From contig BLXT01002238.1 of the NCBI GenBank assembly GCA_019648995.1, forward strand, positions 1,443,760-1,479,102: DNA of 35,343 bases, given 5' to 3'. The position numbers were made by a program, and so were the translations under genes. Positions 23,703 through 33,599 of the stretch are shown one piece after another. Below the pieces are notes generated by a model. That model was not told where the DNA came from and made no database searches. It saw nothing but the letters and a program-made list of their open reading frames with translations. Source of the stretch: Plakobranchus ocellatus (taxonomy: Eukaryota; Mollusca; Gastropoda; Plakobranchidae). Every line of letters begins with the position of its first letter. Position 1 is the stretch's first letter.

Positions 23703-24717
23703 TTAAATTACCCGAAAGTGTTTGAATGTGTTAGAACTATGGTCCTTGTTTGACTCGATCTACGTTCATTGGGTGTGACGCCATGCATCACGATAGAAAC
23801 TATATTTTAAATGACTTCTAATTCTTAATTGGCTTTGAAAAAACTTTTGACCAAATATAAAAAGAAAGATTGACCTCTTAACTTTATGGAAACATCAGCA
23901 ACTATGCAAATTTTGTTTTATTTAGTGTGTTTGACTATCTCAAACAATGTGCCCTCAAAGTAAAGGAAAAAACACATAAATTTAGACCTATCCCCAATTA
24001 AAAAACGATTCACTGTTTTAGAAATAAATGGTTTAACAACTAATGCTATTGTGAGTTGTCTCTTCATTTTATTAGCTACAGTTTCATATTTTTTTTCATT
24101 TAAATAGCAACTTAAAGAAGGTAACTTATTGCAGTTATAAAACACCCACCAATGCAGGAGCAATTTTTGACCTTTTGCCATATATATAATACATAGAAAT
24201 GCAAATCCACTTTTCGGGGGTTAATTTTGTTTCTCCCTGACTTTTCGTGAGTTCCCAACCCATCACAAAATTCCAAACTTTTTGCCAATTTCCTGATCCG
24301 CTGGGGATCCTGTATTAAGGTTATAAGATTGAACTTTCTGATTCCTTACACGCTTTTCTTCTATGCCTTTGTATGTCATTCATTACTCCTTTGCTTTGAT
24401 CGAACCAGTATGCTCATGTTTGGGATTTGCAAAATTCTTGGGAAAAGGGGAAGAGGAAAAAAAAGAAGTCCACTCCTCTTGCCCCCTCTCCTCCACATGA
24501 GAAAGATACAAATAGAAATATGCAAAGAAAATCGTAATGTGTGCAAACACATGAAAATTTACTATTGATGTAAAACATTCTTAGTATCTGAAATAGCATC
24601 AGGTTACATACTAAGTTTTATGACAAAAAAAGTGATATAAAGTTCACTCTAATATTTTTAAAGAAATGTTTTATAAGTTTTAAGAAGGAACAATTCAAGA
24701 ATAAAGAATAAATGTAC

Positions 24718-24810
24718 CCAATTTGCTCCACAATCTCTCGGGCTTTAGTAATGATGTTTGCTCCTGTGAAGCAAACAATTCCAGCCATCTCCATGCTGTA
24801 CCAACGAGCT
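24718..24810 (-). CDS. POLE: POLE exon 4 of 16: palm, between motifs B and C
   Basis: It encodes [20 protein letters not shown] followed by [10 protein letters not shown], almost identical to the human protein in this stretch, which packs the palm between the two catalytic motifs. The acceptor is TTCTATCAG before AGCTCG, and the donor is ATTGG|GTACAT. The exon is 93 bp, takes one base to finish a Gly codon and leaves two bases of the next Gly codon. The short exon lies between introns of 1.7 and 4.9 kb. Confidence 0.96.
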
Positions 24811-24941
24811 CTGATAGAAAATAATGGATAAACAAAATAATTAATCACTGTGGCATTTTTAGATCAAAATAAAACATTACAAATGGGCTGCAAATCGTTT
24901 AACATGTACATGGTGCAGAATTTTGCCTAAGCACTGCTTTA

Positions 24942-25158
24942 CAGGGTTGCCAGTGGCCTCTGAAAAAAAAGCAGAAAACTTATCGGTCAGCCGATAAAAT
25001 AGAAAGAAAATCAATTAATAAAAAAAAAAAAAGAAAAAGAAAAAAAAAAAAAANNNNNNNNNNNNAAAAAAGCAACAATGAACAAAAAAAAGGACCCATT
25101 AACTATTAAAAGGCGAAAAGTTGGAAATGTAGTTTAAATTGGAAAACTGGCATTCCTG
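24942..25158. mobile_element. Possible hAT-like MITE, 217 bp, with a gap inside
   Basis: The left end CAGGGTTGCCAGT and the right end ACTGGCATTCCTG are inverted copies with two mismatches in 13, and CAGGGTTGCCAG is a typical hAT end. Direct flanks GCTTTA occur at 24936 to 24941 and 25159 to 25164. The middle is A-rich with a 12-base N run, so length is uncertain. Confidence 0.5.
25054..25065. other. Assembly gap (12 N) within a poly-A tract
   Basis: Run of N flanked on both sides by long A tracts, where read assembly commonly fails. Intronic. Confidence 0.99.
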
Positions 25159-26116
25159 GCTTTAGTTAAACAAACCATCTATTATGGGTGAAGTAGGCCC
25201 AGATGCCTCCTTTCCCTGCCTTATCAGTCCCCTAGGACAGGCTAACTTGTAATCAGCCACATTCATCATTATTTCAGGCCTTGCATGAACGGAACAATGT
25301 ATTTTACGATAGTTCAAACATAACAAGCCCTAACTCACTGCTATTTGTGCATCACTGTTTTAGATACCTGTATAGAAAAACCTCAAAATTCTGGTTTTGT
25401 TAATAAACATAGTATGTGCTTCATCTCATGTTGCACTTTACCTCTCATAAAAATTTTCACATGCTTGGTTTGTTTTTTTTTAATCGCTGACGTACAATAG
25501 TAGAAAAGATGTGGTATACCTTACCCTGAATCATTTTCTAAATAAATAAAGTAAGCTTTATAGCCAAGCCAGACAAAGAGAATTCAGAATTAATTTTTTA
25601 TCATTTTTTTCCTCAATGTGCCATCCTTAACAGGAAGTGCACAACACGAAACAACCCATTTGTTTGAACTCTCTTATTTATTTTTTAAAAGAATTGAACC
25701 ACAGAATAAATTTGAAATATATCTTGCTCTATATTGCTAATGACTTCCATGAAGTAAAATTAAATTGCAATTATATATAGCCAATGCATATGGTTTTGTA
25801 AACCTAATTTTAAAAACAATACACAACAAAAAGTACGTTGATTGATTTGAATCACACAAGGTTTACTTCAGTCAACAATGTTTCAAACTAAAGCTTTTAG
25901 GATTAAATTCACCACAAAATTGAAAGCCATAAATTGTTTAGCACAGATATGATTAGTGGACGAATTCAATTGCTTAGTGGTTTCAGATTTAAGTGATGAG
26001 CCTCATTTAAGAACATTCCACTATAGACTTGTTATATTTACAGTGTTCTACTTTTCCCCAAATATATAAAGGTATTTTTTTTTATTTTGTTGGTTCTCAT
26101 GTAGTTTGCAAGATAA

Positions 26117-26246
26117 CAGAGATGGGCACAACTTCCCCCCAAAAATCATGAGGTAATCACATGGACGACACGAACGCCGACGGTGGGAGCATTTACTACG
26201 GAAAAAATCAAGAACTCCGAAAAAATCTGGTGAATGCCCATCTCTG
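26117..26246. mobile_element. hAT-like MITE, 130 bp
   Basis: Perfect 12-bp inverted ends, CAGAGATGGGCA and TGCCCATCTCTG, fit the CAG-R-G-R-TGGGCA ends common in hAT transposons. The flanks carry the direct repeat AAGATAA (26110 to 26116 and 26247 to 26253), close to the 8-bp target duplication of hATs. It has no coding capacity. The minus-strand frame crossing it is chance. Confidence 0.8.
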
Positions 26247-26555
26247 AAGATAAACAATACTCCAATAGTCATAAAAATTGCAATGTTTGCTCCAGACCCA
26301 TTCTGCCTTGAATTGAAAAAACCATTATATTATAATATTTTACAGTACATTAATATATCAGTGGAAAAAAAAAAAATCTCATGTGAAGATATTTGCTTCA
26401 GAGAGAGAGTGAGAAAGAAAAATATTCCTAAATAATATTTAGTTTCTTTAATCATTGTCACCAAAACAGCATCAAATAAAATGTAATTGCAATTGTTATT
26501 TGCTCATAGTACAAAAGCACTAAGGACTTAAAGCAAGAAAAACACAGTGACTTAC

Positions 26556-26715
26556 CCTTTACGCATTACGTAACCATAAAAAGAATTGAGGATACATTTG
26601 TGGGCAAGCTGCAGAGAGTCATATAAAACAACCAGCCCATTAGCTCTCTTTATTTCAGCAGCATCATTTTTTTTTTCTGCGTCAGACAGCTTGTTTTTCC
26701 AAACTTTGGTAAGTC
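26556..26715 (-). CDS. POLE: POLE exon 3 of 16: fingers and motif B
   Basis: It encodes [20 protein letters not shown], then [20 protein letters not shown] and RKG. Motif B is intact: the Lys of HKC contacts the incoming dNTP, and the Asn and Tyr of NSFYGY (yeast Asn828 and Tyr831 by spacing) shape the nucleotide pocket and sugar discrimination. The acceptor is ACTTGCAG, the donor AAAGG|GTAAGT, and length is 160 bp. Residue count between KL and LYDSL equals that of human POLE, so there is no indel. Codons for EKKN contain an uninterrupted run of ten A (T on the plus strand, 26667 to 26676), a possible slippage site. Confidence 0.97.
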
Positions 26716-28331
26716 CTGCAAGTTTGTTTACAAAGGGAATTTTAGAGTTTTAACATCAAATTTTACAACAGAGTTTAACCCAGCCAAACTATATTCTTGG
26801 TTTAACACACTAGCTGCATTACAGCTAAACCTGACAAGGGTGGCTACCGTAGTTATAGTTCTATATTTATCTACATTTCAGGAATGTATTTGTGATCCTT
26901 GTTGACAATAAGCCACTATTGTTGTGCATTATTTTTGCTCAAAAAGTCAGGTATAATGGATACTTTAGAAGGGAGAGCCGAAGCTCTAGCCCACCTGACA
27001 TGTCAGGCCTACACATCACTGTCAAATGGCATCTACTGCTCTGTCAAACAAGGTGAATGGGTGCATGCAATAATTGATGCTGAACTAATAAAAATTTTTT
27101 TTTTTTTAAATTGTAACTTTTAAAATTTCATTGCTTCCATCAGCTACAGCTAGATTTCTCACAACATTGGCTTACATCTCTTTCTCATATGAGTTAAACT
27201 TTGACTTGGATGATTGTAAAGTGTTCTTGTGGCAGTATGTTTCAATTCACCTGTTAATACATCCTTTCTCAGTATCAGTCTTTGATATTAAAGGATTACG
27301 TAGATCAGACTAGAGCCATATTTCTTTTCTTATACATTTTTTTATTTGATGAAGCCAAAGTAAAGAGCAAAATGTTTTACTTATACTCTGTTGATGCAAT
27401 GCAATGGTGGTTGAAGGAATTTATGTAAGGTTTAATTTGTTTTTTTAAACTTGAGTTGGTGGTTGTATTCTTTTACTCTTTTATCTCATTTCCTTCAACC
27501 ACATTGCATCTTCTTCATCCTTAAATTTATTTATGTTTCTGAGAGTGCAGTATTTGTAATGTATTCTTTTTTACTTTTATACTTATGAGAAACATTCTCT
27601 TTTTCTTTTTATTCATATAAATTTTGTATCCTGCGCAGCTTTTACAAATTATGACAGCCATTAATTGTCAGAGGCCATTAAAATGGAGTCAAGTAATAAA
27701 ATTATGGTGTCTGAAAAGCGTATCATTACAATGAATGCAACTAATTATATTTAGCAGCTATATTTTTTCCCTCTTTAAACAGCTTATAATATTGAAGTTC
27801 ATGTGTTGAATATTTGATTTCTTCATTTTAAAATTGAACCCTTTCAAACAGAGTCAAAACAATGCATTAAAACAACTCTAATTTGGCCTTGCCCTGAATG
27901 ACATGACTTTCGACCTAATTAGGGTTTGCCTTGGCCCCACTTTACCTCAACTGTCTAATTGAAGGGTCTACATCACTAAAATTAAATCAAAATATTTAAG
28001 TAAAGAAGGAAAAAAATGTTTTATGTACAGAAAGCCGAACGCATCTTCATAGACAGTTTTCCATATGGAGAAGTGAGTAGTTGTCACTTATTTAGATAAT
28101 TGTTTTCATTTAAAGTTCATACAGAACCACGACTCAGCTTATTTTGGGAGAGTACCTCAAAACTTTAAAAAAAAACAAAAAAACACATTATATCAATTAG
28201 TATTTTCTCAAAGAAAATTCACTTATTTTTTCAAATTTTAAAATTGAACATTTAGGAGATAGACTGAGAGGAAGAGGCACCAAATTTTGAAGGGGGACTT
28301 TGCTACTTGCCTTGTTTAATTAGGACCTTAC
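26716..28331 (-). other. POLE intron, 1.6 kb
   Basis: AT-rich. It contains a long-armed inverted repeat at 27393 to 27510 and no recognisable gene or transposon. Confidence 0.85.
27393..27510. repeat. Long inverted repeat in POLE intron
   Basis: The left arm contains TGGTTGAAGGAA preceded by GATGCAATG. The right arm reads TTCCTTCAACCACATTGCAT. About 20 bases can pair, with a bulge of about six bases in the left arm and a loop near 70 bases. It could be a MITE relic. Confidence 0.6.
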
Positions 28332-28466
28332 CTTTGAACTCATAACGCCGATCTCTGAAGGCTCGCACAGTATCCACATAAAATGAGTTCTCTCTCTGGC
28401 AGATTGTGGCAGTTCGCTGCTCAATTCGAGTTGTGTGAACTTTTTTATATGCTTTGCGGCAGTATT
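28332..28466 (-). CDS. POLE: POLE exon 2 of 16: P domain and last Fe-S cysteine
   Basis: It encodes [13 protein letters not shown], then [20 protein letters not shown] and YEFK. The basic KKVH stretch aligns with yeast Pol2 His748/Arg749/Lys751, which touch the DNA backbone. The Cys in ICQREN aligns with yeast Cys763, a ligand of the [4Fe-4S] cluster in the catalytic core. These equivalences come from family knowledge and counted spacing. The acceptor is ACTTTCAG, the donor AAAG|GTAAGG, and length is 135 bp. It completes a Glu codon at the start and opens a Gly codon at the end. Nothing looks damaged. Confidence 0.96.
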
Positions 28467-29420
28467 CTGAAAGTATATACAAATTAGGTTTCACTTATCA
28501 CCTTGCTACAGATATCATTTCTTGGCATAGTATCAAATGCCTGGGTTGAGCTGACACAACTTGAAATAGTTTGCTATTTATTTTCCTCATTGTCATCTAA
28601 TTTTTGATTCTCGCAATCTCAATGAAATCAGTGAAAATCAAACTCCCCTCTCCAAGCCTCCAGGCCTAGGCTTCATTTTTGCAAGCCAGGCACTCCTTGC
28701 GGCTTTAGCTAGGCTTACACTGTACACAAATAGATTTATATGTTATTACCCTCAATATAAAAAGCGTAGTGAAAATGGGAGTTAAACTACCCCACTGAAC
28801 CTGGACGCATGCACTACCCCAGAGCAGGGATGTAAATTGATCAATAATCTTAGTGAAGCAAAACTGTACTAGCAAACAGGTAAATACAACATTATAATGT
28901 CTCATACCTTCACTGTTAGTACACACAGGCATCTGTGCTCACCACATCATGGGATATGAACACATACTCAAGATTAATTTTTTTTCTTTATATCTCACAT
29001 CTTCATTTTCAAATTGAGAAGCATTTCTTTGATAAAGTTTTTTAAACAACTTGAAAATCATGGCTCTGTTGGCTTCAAGGCCAAAGCATAGGCTTATGGA
29101 AAATAATATACATGCCATTCATCTCATTCATTGACAAATCCCCCCAACCCCACGGCAAACAAGGAGCCTCTTGCTAGTGATAAAGCACGAGGCTGCCTCT
29201 AGGTCTACTCTGTACATGTGTTTATTAAAATCCTCACCCTCTTCTCATTACCATATGCTAACCAGCAAGCTCATTGCTAGATGAAAGGTGTGAATACACA
29301 CCCACACAGAAACATACTCGGTCAATAATTCATTCAAGACATCCCACTACAAGCAAGAAGTATTCTAGCAGTTTTACTTACAGGGTACAAAACCAAGCCT
29401 GCACATACAGGACTAGCAAA

Positions 29421-29456
29421 GAGCACACACACACACACGTGTGCACATGCACACAT
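29421..29456. repeat. CA microsatellite
   Basis: CACACACACACAC followed by GTGTGCACATGCACACAT, a purine-pyrimidine alternating tract. Confidence 0.93.
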
Positions 29457-29834
29457 CCTAAATAGTCTCTTCCAAATTTCCTCCTTTGCAACTGAGAAAA
29501 GTCCCTCATTGGTTGGTCTACAACTACACTACCATCGCACCTAAGTGTGACATCATGTAATCTACACCAAATGAGCCAATCTCTTCTAGGCCCGAGGACC
29601 GCATAGGAATGTGAAAAAACACACATTCCACTTACCACACACACTTTACATAACACATATACATCCAGCTGTATCTTCGAGAAATCTCTCTCAGGCCTAC
29701 CAGAGGTTCAAAATCCCAAAGCATCTCATTGGGTCTAAAGATTGGACCATGAGTTGATAATGCGATGCATCATTTTTGCCTCAGGCCAAGGCTGTGAACA
29801 CACTATGTTTTTCTGTATTTTGGGTTTTTGCACC

Positions 29835-30350
29835 TGTCATCTTTAAAAAAGATCTTCAACATATTCCGACCATATGTTTAGTATTTCCTTCTTTTCCATT
29901 AACAATGTTCCAACTTTTGATTTGATGCAGTCATGGCCACTGCATTTGATTTTCATACTACTGAGGTCCTCAATTTAAGCATGCATGAATTTACTGTCTA
30001 TATTTGGCTTTTGCTCTATTTTCTGAAATTTTTTATTAATACATTCTTCTTTTGCTGCATTGCATTTTATTTTGATGTTTCTGTTTAGGTCTTAGTATTT
30101 GGCTTCTAAATTTTGATTTGCGCCTTTCTTCCATTAAATCAAGTATTTCTTTGTTTATCCAATTCTTATTTTTGTGGGAAAACTTTTTCTCTATGACTTC
30201 ATGAAGTGAATTTTTCATTTCTGACCAAATTCTTCTACTTCTGAGATGTTGCAGAGGTTTAATCTCAAGAGTCAAAACCTGTAATCTGGGACTCAAAACT
30301 GTAATCCATCTATTTGTTACATAATTTGTGCTTCTTTCAATGCACAAGCA
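29835..30350 (-). mobile_element. LINE fragment: linker between endonuclease and reverse transcriptase
   Basis: The minus strand gives MKNSLHEVIEKKF and KNWINKEILDLMEERRKSKF, then after breaks KIKCSGHDCIKS, LLMEKKEILNIWSEYVEDLF and KDDR. The WI-KE-L-L-EERRK and W-EYV--LF patterns are typical of the linker of RTE-like elements just before the reverse transcriptase palm. The continuation into the catalytic region is absent. It is probably of the same family as the other two LINE fragments in the window. Confidence 0.75.
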
Positions 30351-30975
30351 TCAAATAATAGACTGCAATTTTGAAGCAAACTGCACAATATAGAAAAAAA
30401 AACATAAGCTAAGAATGTGAGAGTAACTAAGATTCCTTTGCCTAAGTATCGGATGAAATTTGTCAGGGAATGCAAAATAAAACAAGATTCAAAACCATGA
30501 TTTTAATACTCATCCAAATTTCTTTTAGAGAACAAAGATAATGAATGTAGCTAAATTCACTTTCGAAAAGAGACGATTGAAATGAAAATAGTTATGGAAA
30601 AAAAATCCTGGGATCTTTGTTTGCATTGATGCACTTGGTCAACTTAGTTCACTAGATCTGAACTAGGTTTTAGACTGTTTGAGCAAACAAGATTTTTACT
30701 TTATCAAGTGACTGATTACTTTGAACCTTAAAAATTAAAAATAATGTCTGAGAAAAGGAGATTTGTTCAAACTACCGTGCATGACCTATGAAAAAATCCT
30801 CAGGTGGCTGCAAGACTGTTTAGTCCTCATCATAATAATTAGACCTAGGTTTTAGATTTAACGTATTGGCAGGTCCCTTAATTTTTGTTTCTTTTAGTCT
30901 GATCAGTGTTACTTGTCTGAATGCCATGCCTTCTTGATAATTGAGATCTGTAGCCAATACATTTCTGCTTGAGCC

Positions 30976-31031
30976 ACTGATAGAGTAACTCTATATATTT
31001 AGACTGATAGAGTAACTCTATATATTTAGAT
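30976..31031. repeat. 27-bp tandem duplication
   Basis: CTGATAGAGTAACTCTATAT followed by ATTTAGA is present twice in succession (30977 and 31004), almost identical. Each copy contains the palindrome TAGAGTAACTCTA. Confidence 0.9.
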
Positions 31032-31516
31032 CTATTCCAAGTACAGGTGTAGATCTAGGTCTAGCTCTAGTGTACACTCTTCACAAATCAATAAACGTAT
31101 TTGGCCAAAATAGATCCAATTCAAGATTAGTCTAAAAAATTACAAACATCTAGATATAAATTTACATTGTCAGAGATGTCAGTCTCAACAGTTCCATAAT
31201 ACTTACAGATATGGTTGCCTACTTAGGTTAGTGAGAAATTTTCAGCCCATTGTCTCAGTGAAACAGACTTGCCAGGCAAAAATATTAGAAAACAGGATTT
31301 TGAAGCAAAAAACAGGAGCATGTTAAGGAATATACCTTATGGATAAAAATAGAAGCCTAGATCTCATTACACTTCATCGAGAGAGCTGTCAAAATTAATG
31401 CTATATATAGATCACACACCCTTGATGAATCCAGTGAAATTAAAGAGATTTTAAAATCAGCTGTTATTTTATTTGAGTTTTTTCAATACTTCTTGTATTT
31501 GTTGTGATAAAAAATC

Positions 31517-32303
31517 CTATCACCTACAGTTACAAGTTAGGCAAGTTATGATAATGAATTTCTTTGAGATTTTAGGTAGGCCTTATGCAATTGGTATCTC
31601 CTTTTTTTTTCTTTATTCTTCAATTATAGATCTACTTCAAATAATGATCGTCAACTGTTACAGGCAAGGCAGGCTATAATGATTAATTTGTTTGGGATCA
31701 GTTTTTATTAAATATCTATTATGTTTATTATGTTTTCATTCGCGGTATTTTTATATTTTGAGGGGGGGAAGGGGGTGCCAAGACTCACACGTAAAATTAA
31801 TAAACATATGATAATGAATTATATCGAGATCTAGAATACTACTATTGTTGCGGCCTATAAAAATCACCTGGGTCTGCGTCAAATCACACAGCTTGCCTAC
31901 CACTCTCACTGGAAAGGCACATGATAATAACAACGAATTCCTTCCTAATCAGTTCTCATCTGTGCGAGTACGTTTTGTATAATTATGGGCTTAAATTATG
32001 CTCGTCAAGGTCAACAGGTAAGGCAGTGGATGACACAAAATTCGGCCTGATTTTTTTTTTTTTTAATTTATTTATCCTTCAAATCATTACGATCGCCAAA
32101 ACTTACAAACAAGGCAGTTTATGGTAAGGGAATTCCCTCACGTTTGAGATTTATACATATATATATATTACCAATGGACATGAAAATGTTGCATGTAGGC
32201 TTAACACACGCTTTTGTTCTTGTGCATGTAAGATTAAATTTTACGGCATATTCTACTTTGTGATCGCTGATGCTCACAGATAAGGCATATGCCACTGAAT
32301 TGC
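31517..32303. repeat. Cluster of diverged repeats, about seven copies
   Basis: A 35 to 45-base block resembling TCGTCAACTCACAGGYAAGG followed by CAGTTTATGATAATGAATTC recurs at about 31517, 31646, 31781, 31897, 32000, 32090 and 32261. Spacing is irregular (about 90 to 175 bases). Copies at 31646, 31897, 32000, 32090 and 32261 also share a codon pattern like S-x-x-L-T-G-K-A. Function unknown. Confidence 0.55.
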
Positions 32304-33049
32304 TTTAAAGTACACCGTGTTTAATCGTTTGTTTGTTGTTTTTTTTCCCCGGCATGCCCTTAACAACAAAAAAAAAAAAGGAACCTGTTGTCAAAACTAA
32401 ACACCCCATGCCTAGGTCTATTTCGTTTCATGATTGGCATTACACTGTTGGCAAGAGATGACAATGGATGTCCGGGTTCCGATATAAGTAAACAATGACT
32501 TTAGATCTATGATCACTAAAGTAAAACTTGGTGACAGTGAACTTCTAAAATCAAGAACACTAATCCCCTTCCTATTTCATCTAATTATTTGATGTTTCTT
32601 TCTTTTTACTCGGACAATTATTTATTTATAATGTATTGAGAAGGAGACAAACAAAAAAGGGTTAAAATGTTTCACTGATGGCGATCTAGGTAGTCATGTG
32701 CATGTTTGAGATCTAGATCTACACACAAATATGGATTGTGCTGGGCACAGGTCATTCACTTTATGCAAATTTCTTGCTTCGCGGAAATATCCTCTGTTCA
32801 CACTGTAACATTGAATGCATGCTTAGTTTGCCTGTAGGCCTACTTCGCAGATTTGTCTGTTCATTGGATGAATGGTTCAAGCACTGTCGCAACCGGCTCC
32901 AAGAGTATCAAGATTGCTCTATTGGCTTAGGCGACAGAATATTATTTGTTTAAAGAGAAAAAGTTTTTCAACCGTTATTTCTCCTTTCTTTTAATTCTCA
33001 ACAGACAGAAAAACTTGATATCTCAACGCTTCACACCAGAATATCAAGA

Positions 33050-33154
33050 AAAATCGGGATTCCTCACTTTAAATCAGGAAATCGGGAGACAGGTATTTTC
33101 TTTTAAAAAATCGGGAAACTCCCGATTAAATCGGGAGACCTGGCATGTCTGGTG
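33050..33154 (-). repeat. CTCCCGATT-type dispersed repeat fragment
   Basis: The block contains several ATCGGGA words, an 8-bp inverted repeat AATCGGGA-AAC-TCCCGATT at 33109 to 33127, and ends GGAGACCTGGCATGTCTGG. Similar CAGACYTGCCA heads occur near 1378 (inverse), 21555 and 31262. Confidence 0.5.
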
Positions 33155-33599
33155 AAATCACAATAAACATATTCCTGCTTTAAAAATCACTAGGCCTATT
33201 TGAAGTACATAAGCATTTTTCTTGTCGCAAGTGCCAGTATTAGTATTACTGGCATCATGATAAGTAAAGTAGATTACTGGTAATGATAAATTTCAAGTGC
33301 CAAGTGAGGGAAAGAGCCAGGAGAAAAGAAAGTAAGCATTGAATACAATGATTGAAAATGGGCAATTCTTCAAAACTATAATATCGAAAATTGAACAAAA
33401 ATAAAGTTTTAAACTTAAAGTATTGGTGTCAACATAAAATTGTACCAACCGGAAGCATGTTAAAAAATACAAACAACTTTCACTTCCGGTTAAAAAAAAA
33501 CAAAACCAGAAAGAAGCAAAAGTGAAAGTCCAATGCAAACAAAAGTAATTTAGCCTAAATTCATCTGATGCAAAGAAAGAAAAATTGTAATTCTGACCT

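Larger units (their letters stand above)
19814..24717 (-). other. POLE intron, 4.9 kb, with DNA transposon remnants
   Basis: It holds the 702-bp TTAA-flanked element (23001 to 23702), the 973-bp inverted-repeat element (21829 to 22801) and two GA microsatellites (20.5 and 21.7 kb). The short open frames here have no recognisable product. Confidence 0.85.
24811..26555 (-). other. POLE intron, 1.7 kb, with two hAT-like MITEs
   Basis: It holds a 130-bp hAT-like element (26117 to 26246) and a weaker 217-bp candidate (24942 to 25158) that includes an assembly gap. The remainder is AT-rich and unassigned. Confidence 0.8.

Noticed and set aside
28651..28672. AAGCCT...AGGCTT palindrome
   Set aside because: Only six bases per arm, expected by chance in a window this long.
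29378..29656. 92-residue minus-strand frame
   Set aside because: It runs through the CA microsatellite (reads as CVCVC) and has no recognisable domain.
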